Made by a program: the position numbers and the translations under genes | Notes under the pieces: model-generated | What the model saw: only the letters and a program-made list of their open reading frames with translations | The model's database searches: none | What the model was told of the DNA's origin: nothing | Shown here: piece by piece, positions 6,186 through 14,123 of the stretch | How positions within the stretch are numbered: position 1 is the first letter of the stretch | Layout of the letters: each line of letters opens with the position of its first letter | From: Firmicutes bacterium UBA993 | GTDB taxonomy: Bacteria; Bacillota; Dethiobacteria; DTU022 | Reading direction: 5' to 3' | NCBI GenBank assembly: GCA_002292015.1 | Contig: DBBD01000135.1 | Span: 1 to 16,680 of the forward strand | Length of the DNA stretch: 16,680 nt

Positions 6186-7208
6186 TTGATTGATTTGAGA
6201 AGCGATACGGTAACCCTGCCGACTGAAGCAATGCGGAAGGCGATCTTTACGGCGGAATTGGGCGATGATGTTTACGGCCACGACCCGACCGTTAACCGCC
6301 TTCAGGATCTGGCGGCTGCTATGCTCGGCAAAGAAGCAGCGATGCTGGTACCCAGCGGTACCATGGGTAACCAGGTTGCTATTTTAACGCATACTCGCCC
6401 TGGTACAGAAGTAATTCTCGAGGCTGATTCGCATATTTACTATTACGAAGCGGCGGCTGCCTCGGTTTTCGCCGGCATCCAGCCGCGGCCATTACCCGGC
6501 AAACGCGGCTCCCTGCCGGCTGCCCTGGTGGAATGGGCTATCCGCGAGGATGATATACACCTGCCGCCCACATCCCTGATTTGCCTGGAAAACACTCACA
6601 ACCGGGCCGGGGGAACGGTCGTGCCCCTTGAGGATATGCAAGCGGTTTACCAGGTTGCTCTTAAGCACGGCCTGCCGGTGCACTTAGATGGCGCCCGGAT
6701 CTTTAATGCCTCGGTTGCTTCCGGTGTGCCGGTTAAAGAGTATGCCGCCTGTACTACCTCGGTTCAGTTTTGCCTTTCCAAGGGACTGGGAGCGCCGGTT
6801 GGTTCGATCCTTGTCGGTACTCATCAATTTATTGCAGAAGCGAGGCGCTGGCGCAAGCGGTTGGGCGGTGGAATGCGCCAAGCCGGCATCATTGCCGCCG
6901 CCGGTCTGGTGGCCTTAGAAACAATGGTCGAGCGCCTGGCCGAAGATCATGCCAATGCCCGCCTGCTGGCCGAGGGGTTGGCGGCTATAACGGGGATTGA
7001 GTTTAACCCGGACGATGTGGACACCAATATTATCATCGTAAAACCGACGACGATGTCCATCCGGCAGTTGGGCGGAGAGCTGGAAAAGAGGGGCATCCTG
7101 ACCGTGGTGATCGAGCCCGATCGGATCCGCTTTACCACTAATAAGGAAGTAAACAGGGCTGATATTGAAACCACTATAAAAGTGGTAAAAGAAATTCTTG
7201 ACGGCTGA
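6186..7208 (+). CDS. ltaE: Low-specificity L-threonine aldolase
   Basis: PLP-dependent cleavage of L-threonine or L-allo-threonine to glycine and acetaldehyde. From the TTG at 6186 the protein is 340 residues and begins IDLRSDTVT after the initiator, the near-invariant N-terminus of this family; starting at the ATG at 6171 would add five residues and use no ribosome binding site. Other family features are GDDVYGHDPT, the glycine-rich VPSGTMGNQ loop, the LHLDGARI-type aspartate strand (seen here as VHLDGARIFN) and the PLP lysine K199 in CLSKGLGAPVGS. It lies 38-53 bp after the MFS gene on the same strand. With serA and thrC it makes a loose serine/glycine/threonine theme, though the three are not in one transcript. 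An aldolase acting on other beta-hydroxy amino acids is possible. Confidence 0.93.
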   Translation: MIDLRSDTVTLPTEAMRKAIFTAELGDDVYGHDPTVNRLQDLAAAMLGKEAAMLVPSGTMGNQVAILTHTRPGTEVILEADSHIYYYEAAAASVFAGIQPRPLPGKRGSLPAALVEWAIREDDIHLPPTSLICLENTHNRAGGTVVPLEDMQAVYQVALKHGLPVHLDGARIFNASVASGVPVKEYAACTTSVQFCLSKGLGAPVGSILVGTHQFIAEARRWRKRLGGGMRQAGIIAAAGLVALETMVERLAEDHANARLLAEGLAAITGIEFNPDDVDTNIIIVKPTTMSIRQLGGELEKRGILTVVIEPDRIRFTTNKEVNRADIETTIKVVKEILDG

Positions 7209-7246
7209 TTAATCGCTTCAACGTCGGCGAGATTTGCATTGCAAAA

Positions 7247-7312
7247 AGAGGATGACAGGAATCTTGATCTGTGCGCCAACCTGCACCTGGTCCTCGGATT
7301 TTTACATCCTCT
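7247..7312 (+). promoter_or_regulatory. Nested hairpin in the ltaE-abfD gap
   Basis: Three nested complementary pairs occur: AGAGGATG (7247-7254) with CATCCTCT (7305-7312), AGGA (7257-7260) with TCCT (7291-7294), and GTGC (7271-7274) with GCAC (7283-7286). There is no U tract after the outer stem, so it is not an obvious terminator. It may be a leader element or a processing hairpin. It matches no riboswitch class I recognise. The rest of this 191-bp gap holds only an AT-rich stretch near 7340-7355 with weak -10-like hexamers. Confidence 0.35.
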
Positions 7313-7399
7313 ACCTGAACATGGATTAGTAATAAAGAGCTTGATATTATAGTTTAGGGCGTAGCGAAACTGTTAATCTGAGAGGAGGCAGAAGAAGCA

Positions 7400-8848
7400 T
7401 TGAAAACTGTGGAAGAATATCTCGATTCGCTCCGTGCGATTAGTTTCCAGGTTTACCTTTTTGGAGAGAAAGTTGAAAATGTAGTAGACCACCCGCTGAT
7501 TCGCCCTTCGATCAACTCTGTGGCTAAGAGCTATGAGCTTGCTTTTGATCCTGATTGTGCGGAGTTGATGACGGCGCGGTCGAGCCTTGACGGAAAGCTG
7601 ATCAACCGCTTTACTCACCTGCACCAGGGAACAGATGACCTGGTTAACAAGGTTAAGATGCAGAGACTGTTGGGTCAGAAAACAGCCGCCTGTTTCCAAC
7701 GCTGTGTCGGCATGGACGCATTTAATGCTGTTGACAGCGTCACTTTTGAGATGGAGCGCGACTTAGATGTTGACTACCACCAACGCTTTCGCCGTTTCCT
7801 GAGCTACGTTCAGGAAAATGACCTGGTGGTTGAAGGAGCAATGACCGATCCGAAGGGCGATCGTTCTGAGAGGCCTGCCAGGCAGAAAGATCCGGATCTG
7901 TACTTACGGGTAGTGGAAAAGCGCACCGACGGGATCGTGGTGCGTGGCGCCAAGGCTCACCAGACCGGGGCACTGGCAGCGCATGAAATACTGGTAATGC
8001 CCACCCTGACCATGAGTGAGGAAGATGCCGATTACGCCGTCTGTTTTGCCGTGCCTAGCGGTTCAAGTGGCATTACCTATATTTACGGCCGCCAATCCTG
8101 CGATACCCGCCGAATGGAAGGCGGAACGATCGATGTGGGCAACTGTTATTACGGAGGGCACGAATGCCTGGTCATCTTTGAAGATCTGTTTATCCCCTGG
8201 GAGCGGGTTTTTATGTGTGGTGAATATCCGTATTCCGGGTCTCTTGTTGAGCGCTTTGCCGGTTATCACCGTCAGAGTTATGGTGGCTGTAAGGCGGGGG
8301 TCGGCGATGTGCTGATTGGCGCAGCCGCGCTGGCGGCTGAGTATAACGGTGCTGCAGGGGCTTCGCATGTTAAAGATAAACTGATCGAAATGATTCAGCT
8401 GAACGAGACCCTTTACGCCTGCGGTATTGCCTGCTCCAGCCAGGGCTGTGCCACTGCCTCCGGCACCTACCTAATCGATCTGCTGCTGGCCAATGTCTGC
8501 AAGCAGAACGTTACCCGCTTTCCGTACGAGATAGCCCGCCTGGCCGAGGATATCGCCGGCGGCCTGATGGTTACCCTGCCCTCGGAGAAAGATCTTAAAC
8601 ATCCGGAAATCGGTCGCTACATTGAAAAGTACTACCGTGGCTCTGCGGTAGCCTCCACGGAACAGCGAATCAGGGTGATGCGCCTGATTGAGAATCTTAC
8701 TCTGGGCACTGCTGCTGTTAGTTATCGGACCGAATCGATGCATGGCGCCGGCTCGCCCCAGGCCCAGCGGATTATGATTGGGCGCCAGGCTGACATCGGC
8801 GCTAAGAAAAAACTGGCCGCAGTAATCGCCGGCCTGGAACAGGAGTGA
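7400..8848 (+). CDS. abfD: 4-hydroxybutyryl-CoA dehydratase / vinylacetyl-CoA delta-isomerase
   Basis: Dehydrates 4-hydroxybutyryl-CoA to crotonyl-CoA through a radical mechanism using FAD and a [4Fe-4S] cluster, and isomerises vinylacetyl-CoA. At 482 residues it has the usual length. All known cluster ligands and catalytic residues of the Clostridium aminobutyricum enzyme have counterparts in the right spacing: C98-x3-C102, H290 and C297 for the cluster, plus T189, Y294, K298 and E445 (in TESMHGAGSPQ). It belongs to the same superfamily as 4-hydroxyphenylacetate 3-monooxygenase, but those flavoproteins lack the cluster ligands. The start is TTG at 7400 after GAGGAGG (7382-7388). The next gene overlaps or abuts its stop codon. 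No 4-hydroxybutyrate CoA-transferase or semialdehyde reductase gene is nearby. Confidence 0.95.
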   Translation: MKTVEEYLDSLRAISFQVYLFGEKVENVVDHPLIRPSINSVAKSYELAFDPDCAELMTARSSLDGKLINRFTHLHQGTDDLVNKVKMQRLLGQKTAACFQRCVGMDAFNAVDSVTFEMERDLDVDYHQRFRRFLSYVQENDLVVEGAMTDPKGDRSERPARQKDPDLYLRVVEKRTDGIVVRGAKAHQTGALAAHEILVMPTLTMSEEDADYAVCFAVPSGSSGITYIYGRQSCDTRRMEGGTIDVGNCYYGGHECLVIFEDLFIPWERVFMCGEYPYSGSLVERFAGYHRQSYGGCKAGVGDVLIGAAALAAEYNGAAGASHVKDKLIEMIQLNETLYACGIACSSQGCATASGTYLIDLLLANVCKQNVTRFPYEIARLAEDIAGGLMVTLPSEKDLKHPEIGRYIEKYYRGSAVASTEQRIRVMRLIENLTLGTAAVSYRTESMHGAGSPQAQRIMIGRQADIGAKKKLAAVIAGLEQE

Positions 8849-8853
8849 TTTTG

Positions 8854-9678
8854 GTGTTAAAAGCGGCTGATTTTTTTGATCTTGAGCACAACCGCTTTGC
8901 CGACCTTTTTGCCGGGACAGAATTTGTCTGGGAAGGATTAGGCAGAATTAAAACGTACATTAATGAAAACCTGCAGCCAAACGTCGAAGAAGCCCGGCAG
9001 GGGGAGACCGTGATTGCCAAAACCCTGATTTTATACGAAGGAAAAGTAATCAGGGACGGTTTCCGGATTGACGACAGCGGCAAAAAGCCGGTTGTGATCA
9101 TCGGTGGTCAGGAACTGGACGGGGCAACAATTATTCATGCCGGCGCCTTCCTGATGGACGACCGGATCTATATCGGGAAGAACACAGTTATTGAACCGGC
9201 CGCCCTGATTCGGGGTCCGGCGATTATCGGTGACGGTACCGAAGTGCGCCACGGGGCCTATATCCGTGGTGATGTGCTGGTTGGCGATGATTGCGTAGTG
9301 GGCCACACTACCGAAATGAAATCTTCGGTGATGCTTGGTGGCAGCAAGGCCGGCCACTTTGCCTACATTGGTGACAGCATCCTAGGCAAAGTTAACCTTG
9401 GAGCGGGTACTAAACTGGCCAACCTGAAGATGATTGATTCAAAAGTTACAATTACGGTTGACGGTAAAAGCTATCAGACCGGTCTGCGCAAGTTCGGTGC
9501 GATCTTTGGCGACGGTGTTGAAACGGGTTGTAACAGTGTCAGCGCGCCCGGCACTTTGCTTGGGAAAAACGCACTGCTTTACCCCAACGGCACAGCCAGG
9601 GGTTATTACTCTCCGGGGGTGATCATCAAGATTAAACAGGAACGCCACCTTAGAGAAAGACGCGATATTATATTTTAG
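8854..9678 (+). CDS. Left-handed beta-helix acyltransferase-like protein (GlmU C-terminal domain-like)
   Basis: A protein of about 275 residues. After an N-terminal ~95-residue segment (a helix plus a small beta part), hexapeptide repeats of the form [LIV]-G-x4 run from about residue 95 to 240, forming a left-handed beta-helix. The stretch GSKAGHFAYIGDS aligns with the acetyltransferase active site of GlmU, with H168 as the likely base; the uridylyltransferase domain of GlmU is absent. A likely job is N- or O-acylation of an amino sugar phosphate or nucleotide sugar. Three in-frame starts exist: GTG 8845 (overlapping the abfD stop), TTG 8851 and GTG 8854. The AGGAG at 8841-8845 favours 8854 or 8851. 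Followed 17 bp later by nagB, which supports an amino-sugar substrate. Confidence 0.8.
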   Translation: MLKAADFFDLEHNRFADLFAGTEFVWEGLGRIKTYINENLQPNVEEARQGETVIAKTLILYEGKVIRDGFRIDDSGKKPVVIIGGQELDGATIIHAGAFLMDDRIYIGKNTVIEPAALIRGPAIIGDGTEVRHGAYIRGDVLVGDDCVVGHTTEMKSSVMLGGSKAGHFAYIGDSILGKVNLGAGTKLANLKMIDSKVTITVDGKSYQTGLRKFGAIFGDGVETGCNSVSAPGTLLGKNALLYPNGTARGYYSPGVIIKIKQERHLRERRDIIF

Positions 9679-9695
9679 AGGAGGATGCACGTAAG

Positions 9696-10424
9696 ATGGA
9701 ACTGACTATAGTCGATAACTATCAGGAGATGAGTGAAAGAGCAGCTGCGCTGGTAGTTGCGGCGGTTGAAACAAAGCCCGCGGCGGTGCTCGGCCTGGCC
9801 ACTGGCTCTACACCGGAAGGAATGTATGCCCGGCTGGTTAAGTTAAGCAGGGAAGGTAAAGTTGATTTTAGCCGGGTGACCACCTTTAACCTTGATGAAT
9901 ATGCCGGCCTGGCCCCGGAGCATGAACAGAGCTACTTCTATTATATGCACCACCATCTATTTAACCTAATAAATATCGGGCCGGAGCAGATCAACATGCC
10001 CGGCTGCGATCTTGAAAATGTGGAGCAGTTCTGTCTCGAGTACGATCAGCGTATCGCCGCCGCAGGCGGTATCGACCTGCAGGTGCTCGGCATTGGCGGT
10101 AATGGCCATATTGGGTTTAATGAACCCGGCAATCAGCTAAGGGTGTCTACACACTTAGTTGATCTGACTGAAGATACAATTCTGGCCAACAGCCGCTTTT
10201 TCAAAGCTGTTGAAGAAGTGCCAAGGCAGGCCGTAACCATGGGGCTTGGTTCAATCATGCTTGCCGGGAAGATCGTTTTGCTTGCCTCAGGTAAAGCTAA
10301 GGCTGAGGCCATTGCCCGCACAGTTTGCGGCTTGGTCACCACGGAAGTACCGGCTTCCTTCCTGCAGTTGCACCGGGATGTGACTATCATAGCCGATCGC
10401 GAAGCCGCGGCCCTGATCAGCTGA
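9696..10424 (+). CDS. nagB: Glucosamine-6-phosphate deaminase
   Basis: Converts glucosamine-6-phosphate to fructose-6-phosphate and ammonia; it links amino-sugar and glycolytic pools. The 242 residues match the short Bacillus-type enzyme, which lacks the C-terminal extension of the E. coli allosteric form. Signatures present are LATGSTPEGMY (phosphate loop), TFNLDEY with the catalytic aspartate, and GIGGNGHIGFNEPG with the ring-opening histidine and glutamate. The ATG start at 9696 follows AGGAGG at 9679-9684. No nagA or PTS gene is adjacent; the upstream partner is the beta-helix acyltransferase-like gene, so the pair may act in synthesis or turnover of an acylated amino sugar. Confidence 0.95.
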   Translation: MELTIVDNYQEMSERAAALVVAAVETKPAAVLGLATGSTPEGMYARLVKLSREGKVDFSRVTTFNLDEYAGLAPEHEQSYFYYMHHHLFNLINIGPEQINMPGCDLENVEQFCLEYDQRIAAAGGIDLQVLGIGGNGHIGFNEPGNQLRVSTHLVDLTEDTILANSRFFKAVEEVPRQAVTMGLGSIMLAGKIVLLASGKAKAEAIARTVCGLVTTEVPASFLQLHRDVTIIADREAAALIS

Positions 10425-10439
10425 TTCTTTTACGGTGGA

Positions 10440-10538
10440 ATGGTTGCCTCAAATGACCTGAGTGTAAGTTTGATCAACGAAAATGTCCACCTGGGAAAGA
10501 TGACGATCGAGGGTCTGACTTTAAATCGGGAGTGTTGA
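10440..10538 (+). CDS. Possible small ORF (32 aa), unrecognised
   Basis: An ATG-initiated frame of 32 codons fills most of the gap between nagB and the second DUF362 gene, and its TGA (10536-10538) overlaps the start region of that gene. A GGTGG lies only a few bases before the ATG, a poor ribosome-binding-site position. The product begins MVASNDLSVSLINENVHLG and is recognised in no family known to me. It could be a short leader peptide that couples translation, or chance. Confidence 0.22.
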   Translation: MVASNDLSVSLINENVHLGKMTIEGLTLNREC

Positions 10539-11683
10539 AAACTAACTTGCCAAACCATAAAAAAACTATTGTAGCAATTGAAAGATGCATGCGCTATGAA
10601 ATAAACGAAGTCAGGGAGGCACTGAGCAAAGCGGTGCAACCCTTTGGCGGCTTGGAGGAGATTGTTGCCCCCGGGCAAAAGGTGTTGATCAAACCTAACC
10701 TGCTCGCTGCCGCTGCTCCCGCCGAAGCGGTTACCACGCACCCGGTGGTAATTAAGGCCCTGGTTGAGATGGTGCAGGATGCGGGGGGCGAGGCTTTTAT
10801 CGGCGATAACCCAGGCAATGATGATCAGCAGGTAACCTTGAATAAATCTGGGCTACAGGAGATTATCGACCAGACTGGAGCTAAGAAGCTGATCTTCACG
10901 GACAGCAAAGATTACAAAGTGTCTGGTTTTAAGGAGCGGCTAATCCCGCTGGCCCGGGAACTTAATCAGGTTAATTTAATCATCAACGCGGCAAAGCTAA
11001 AAACCCATGCCCTAACCGGTCTTACCGGGGCGGTTAAAAATAATTATGGCCTCCTTTACGGCAAAATAAAAAAACGCTACCACATGGAGCATCCCCTGCC
11101 CCTGGATTTTTCCCGCCTGCTGATTGACATCTATCTGGCGGTTAAACCGGAACTTTCGATTATGGATGCGATTGTGGCGATGGAAGGAACCGGCCCGCGG
11201 CGAGGCAAGCCGCGACAGCTCGGGTTGCTGATGGTTTCACCCAGCGCCGTGGCGCTCGACAGTGTTGCGGCCGAGATCACCGGTTTTCTACCCGCCCAGG
11301 TTACGACCATTGCAGCGGCAAGGGAGCTGAAATTAGCGGGGGTATTCCTTGAAGATATTGAAATCAGGGGTCTAAAATTGGAAGAATGCCGGGTCAAAGA
11401 TTTTGATCGCGGCCCCGGCGGCCACGGCAAAATCAGCCGCTTGATCGCCGGTTTTCCACTGGCCTACTTAAGAAACCTGATCTACGACCGTCGGCCCTAC
11501 CCCAGAGTTGATTTGAAGCTTTGCAGTGAATGCGGCATCTGTGCTGAAAACTGCCCGCTGCAGGTTATTGACTGCGGTGGTGGTATTCCGGAATTTGATC
11601 TCTACGAGTGTATCCGCTGCTACTGTTGCCAGGAGCACTGCGCTGAAGGGGCCATCAGGCTGGATAATAAGCAGTCACCATGA
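10532..11683 (+). CDS. DUF362 protein fused to a 2x[4Fe-4S] ferredoxin domain
   Basis: About 383 residues. The DUF362 domain (COG2006) covers roughly residues 12-310, with VAIERC at the start, VLIKPNLL near residue 50, GDNPG, AKLKTH and GAVKNNYG. The C-terminus holds two classic bacterial ferredoxin motifs, C-x2-C-x2-C-x3-CP (CSECGICAENCP) and C-x2-C-x2-C-x3-C (CIRCYCCQEHC, with A in place of the usual P), which should bind two [4Fe-4S] clusters and pass electrons. The partner reaction is unknown. The start is uncertain: GTG 10532 and TTG 10535 lie on or too near the GGGAG (10528-10532), while TTG 10547 lies 14 bases after it. The protein is a distant paralogue of the DUF362 gene at 2825, which lacks this ferredoxin tail. 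Confidence 0.88.
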   Translation: MLKTNLPNHKKTIVAIERCMRYEINEVREALSKAVQPFGGLEEIVAPGQKVLIKPNLLAAAAPAEAVTTHPVVIKALVEMVQDAGGEAFIGDNPGNDDQQVTLNKSGLQEIIDQTGAKKLIFTDSKDYKVSGFKERLIPLARELNQVNLIINAAKLKTHALTGLTGAVKNNYGLLYGKIKKRYHMEHPLPLDFSRLLIDIYLAVKPELSIMDAIVAMEGTGPRRGKPRQLGLLMVSPSAVALDSVAAEITGFLPAQVTTIAAARELKLAGVFLEDIEIRGLKLEECRVKDFDRGPGGHGKISRLIAGFPLAYLRNLIYDRRPYPRVDLKLCSECGICAENCPLQVIDCGGGIPEFDLYECIRCYCCQEHCAEGAIRLDNKQSP

Positions 11684-11818
11684 TCGTAGCTTAAGAGGCG
11701 CAATTTTCCGATGCAGCTTAAGAGAATAGCTATAAATCCTTTTGTGTCGGGCGATTTCGTCTGTATCTTGCGGATTTGCTGCAACAGTCATCGGCAATTT
11801 TCAGCTACCTGTAATCTA

Positions 11819-11827
11819 TGGTATATT
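11819..11827 (+). promoter_or_regulatory. Candidate extended -10 promoter for serA
   Basis: TGG followed by TATATT (11822-11827) fits an extended -10 element 47 bp upstream of the serA start. The region 17-18 bp upstream has only a weak -35 (TTTTCA-like). The 190-bp gap before serA is AT-rich at its end and otherwise shows no clear site. A TATAAT at 11847-11852 is too close to the start codon to be the main -10. Confidence 0.4.
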
Positions 11828-11860
11828 AAAAACACGGCTAAAGTAATATAATGCAAAGTT

Positions 11861-11866
11861 GGAGGT
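11861..11866 (+). promoter_or_regulatory. Ribosome binding site that sets the serA start
   Basis: GGAGGT ends 7 bases before the TTG at 11874. An in-frame TTG at 11859 overlaps this site and has no ribosome binding site of its own, so 11874 is preferred; the protein then begins KVLVSDSLSEEG after its initiator, as is usual for SerA. Confidence 0.75.
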
Positions 11867-11873
11867 GCCGGAT

Positions 11874-13469
11874 TTGAAAGTATTGGTTAGCGATTCTCTC
11901 TCCGAGGAAGGAATAAAAATTCTTAAGGAAAATGTTGAGGTTGATTACAAACCGGAGCTGACTCCGGATCAGCTTGTGGCTGAAATCAAAAATTATGATG
12001 CCTTGGTGGTGCGTAGCCGTTCCAAGGTTAACGCCGCGGTGATCGAAGCCGGCACAAACCTTAAGGTTATCGGTCGGGCCGGGGTCGGTGTGGACAACAT
12101 AGATGTGGACAAGGCAACGGAAAGGGGGATTGTAGTAGTTAACGCTCCTCACGGCAACACAATATCCACCGCAGAACTGACCGTAGCCATGCTTACTGCG
12201 CTGGCTCGCAATATTGCCGCAGCCGACAGTTCCGTAAAACGAGGCGAGTGGGACCGCTCTGCTTATACCGGGGTTGAGCTGAATAAAAAAACCCTTGGTG
12301 TGATTGGCATGGGGCGGATTGGCAGCGAGGTTGCCCGGCGGGCAAGAGCGATGAACATGACAGTTGTAGCCTACGACCCGTATAGCTCAAAAGAGCAAGC
12401 CGAGAAGCTTGGTGTTGAAAATACTTCCTTTGAGGAGTTGATCGGGCGATCTGACTTCATCACCCTGCACCTGCCGCTTAGTCCGTCTACTCACCACCTG
12501 ATCGGGGCCAAAGAGCTGGCCGTTATGAAAAAGGGAGTGCGGATCATTAACTGTGCCCGCGGTGGCCTGATCGACGAAGACGCGCTCTATGAAGCGCTTA
12601 ACAGTGGCAAAGTTGCCGGCGCAGCGCTTGATGTTTTTGAGCAGGAACCGCCTGTAGACTGCAGGCTGCTCGAACTTAAAAATGTGATCGTGACCCCACA
12701 TCTCGGTGCACTGACCCTAGAAGCGCAAACAAATGTAGCCCTGCAAGTGGCCGAACAGGTTGTAATGGCCTTAAACGGCGATCCGATCGTCTCGGCAGTC
12801 AACGTTCCGGCCCTGATGCCGGAAGCAAGGGCTGCCCTGGAACCTTACCTGCCGCTTTTAAAGATGATGGGCGGGTTTTATCTGCAGCTTTTTGGTGGCC
12901 AGGTTGACGAGCTGGAGCTCACATACAGCGGCGATGTTGCCTCTCTGCAGCTGGCCCCGCTCACCATATCCTGCCTGATCGGTTTTTTGCGCCATATTGT
13001 CGGCGATGGTGTTAACTGGGTTAATGCACCCTACATAGCCAAGGCCCGGGGCATAGCTGTGCGCGAAACATCGACAACAGAAGTTAAGAACTACAGCACC
13101 CTGATTACCCTAAAAGGTCGTTCCGGCAGCGCAGAACACCTGATTGCCGGCACCATATTAAACAACGAGATGCGTATCGTCAGGATCGACGAGTTTCAAA
13201 TTGAAATAGTTCCCGCCCGCTACACCCTGATGACTACTCACCTTGATGTGCCGGGGGTGGTCGGTAAAATCGGCACCCTCCTGGGCAGCGAAAAAATAAA
13301 TATTGCTTCAATGCAGCTCGGGCGCAAGACTATAGGCGGCAAAGCAATCATGTCATTGCAGATTGACAATAAAATAAGCCCGGAAATAATGCAAAAAGTA
13401 AAGGATCTGGGGATCTTTGAATCGGCCCATTTTGTAGACTTCGGACTTAAGGTTTCCGGACCGAAATAA
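11874..13469 (+). CDS. serA: D-3-phosphoglycerate dehydrogenase, long form with ACT domain
   Basis: Oxidises 3-phosphoglycerate to 3-phosphohydroxypyruvate with NAD+, the first step of serine synthesis. The 531 residues match the long type: split substrate domain, Rossmann domain with GVIGMGRIG (142-150), catalytic R229 (CARGG), E258 (EQEPP) and H276 (TPHLGA), then an intervening domain of about 130 residues and a C-terminal ACT domain (from about residue 450, TTHLDVPGVVGKIG) that usually binds serine for feedback inhibition. The common PHLGAST reads PHLGALT here, a mild change next to the catalytic histidine. A transaminase gene (serC) is not adjacent. The glutaredoxin gene follows 25 bp later. 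Confidence 0.96.
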   Translation: MKVLVSDSLSEEGIKILKENVEVDYKPELTPDQLVAEIKNYDALVVRSRSKVNAAVIEAGTNLKVIGRAGVGVDNIDVDKATERGIVVVNAPHGNTISTAELTVAMLTALARNIAAADSSVKRGEWDRSAYTGVELNKKTLGVIGMGRIGSEVARRARAMNMTVVAYDPYSSKEQAEKLGVENTSFEELIGRSDFITLHLPLSPSTHHLIGAKELAVMKKGVRIINCARGGLIDEDALYEALNSGKVAGAALDVFEQEPPVDCRLLELKNVIVTPHLGALTLEAQTNVALQVAEQVVMALNGDPIVSAVNVPALMPEARAALEPYLPLLKMMGGFYLQLFGGQVDELELTYSGDVASLQLAPLTISCLIGFLRHIVGDGVNWVNAPYIAKARGIAVRETSTTEVKNYSTLITLKGRSGSAEHLIAGTILNNEMRIVRIDEFQIEIVPARYTLMTTHLDVPGVVGKIGTLLGSEKINIASMQLGRKTIGGKAIMSLQIDNKISPEIMQKVKDLGIFESAHFVDFGLKVSGPK

Positions 13470-13494
13470 AACGGAAAAAAGGAGAGCAATAACT

Positions 13495-13743
13495 ATGGTC
13501 AAAGTATATGCTTTAAGCACTTGTCCCTGGTGTAAAAAAGTTAAACGATATTTAGATGAGCACCAAGTTCAATACGATTGCATTGATGTTGATCTGGCCC
13601 AGGGCACAGAGCAGAAAGAGGCTCTGGAAGAGGTTGAAAAACTGACCGGCCGTCGTTCCTTTCCCGTCACAGTAATTGGCAGCACGGTAATCCAGGGATA
13701 CAAGGAAGATGAAATCGAAAGGGCGCTAAAAAGTGAAGTTTAA
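13495..13743 (+). CDS. Glutaredoxin-family dithiol protein
   Basis: An 82-residue thioredoxin-fold protein with a CPWC active site (C10, C13), the cis-proline loop SFPVTVIG and a C-terminal GYKEDEIERAL helix, the layout of NrdH/glutaredoxin-like proteins. It should carry out dithiol-disulfide exchange in the cytosol. The ATG start at 13495 has AAAGGAGAG just upstream (about 13479-13487). Its last 11 bases overlap the next gene, a ferredoxin-dependent reductase catalytic subunit, so the reductase is the probable electron donor. Clostridia often lack glutathione, so reduction by ferredoxin rather than by glutathione is plausible. Confidence 0.92.
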   Translation: MVKVYALSTCPWCKKVKRYLDEHQVQYDCIDVDLAQGTEQKEALEEVEKLTGRRSFPVTVIGSTVIQGYKEDEIERALKSEV

Positions 13744-14107
13744 GATCTACTGTGAAGTCTGCCGTGTTTCTTTTGTCTACAGGGAGGAACCTGCGTTAGG
13801 CCAGGTAATGATCTGCACCGTTTGCGGAGCCGAACTGGAGATCATTGAATTGGCCCCCGAGGTAAAGGCCCGGCGCTACCCGCAGGATCCGGAAACAGAG
13901 ATGCGCAACCGATCAGAAAATTACGCATCCCTGCGCGGCTATACCTTTAACGAGGATAAGGAGCTGGTTATTGAAGGGTTGATCGGTAAATATGAGATGT
14001 ACGGTGATTTTTACTGCCCTTGCCGTTTTGACAATATCCCGGAAAATATTTGTCCCTGTCTCGAGACCCGCATGGGAGATGTAAAAAGGGTTGGACATTG
14101 TTTCTGA
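13733..14107 (+). CDS. Ferredoxin:thioredoxin/glutaredoxin reductase catalytic subunit with N-terminal zinc ribbon
   Basis: A 124-residue protein with two parts. Residues 7-31 carry C7-x2-C10 and C28-x2-C31, a zinc-ribbon or rubredoxin-like knuckle. Residues about 50-124 match the FTR catalytic (beta) subunit: C95-P-C97, C107-P-C109 and a final G-H-C123-F before the stop. FTR uses a [4Fe-4S] cluster beside an active disulfide to turn ferredoxin electrons into dithiols. The last motif is normally a CxC pair, as CHC; here only one cysteine remains because the protein ends two residues after the histidine. Five of six canonical cysteines are therefore present. The GTG start at 13733 overlaps the glutaredoxin gene by 11 bp, and the GTGAAG region lacks its own strong ribosome binding site, implying translational coupling. 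No FTR variable subunit is nearby. Confidence 0.85.
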   Translation: MKFKIYCEVCRVSFVYREEPALGQVMICTVCGAELEIIELAPEVKARRYPQDPETEMRNRSENYASLRGYTFNEDKELVIEGLIGKYEMYGDFYCPCRFDNIPENICPCLETRMGDVKRVGHCF

Positions 14108-14123
14108 AACCTCTATCATTTAA

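Noticed and set aside
8016..8368. Open frames on both strands inside abfD
   Set aside because: The dehydratase frame carries all conserved residues through this region; the alternatives are shadows.
11847..11852. TATAAT before serA as the main -10 element
   Set aside because: Transcription would start at about 11859, inside the ribosome binding site region, and there is no -35 at the proper distance.
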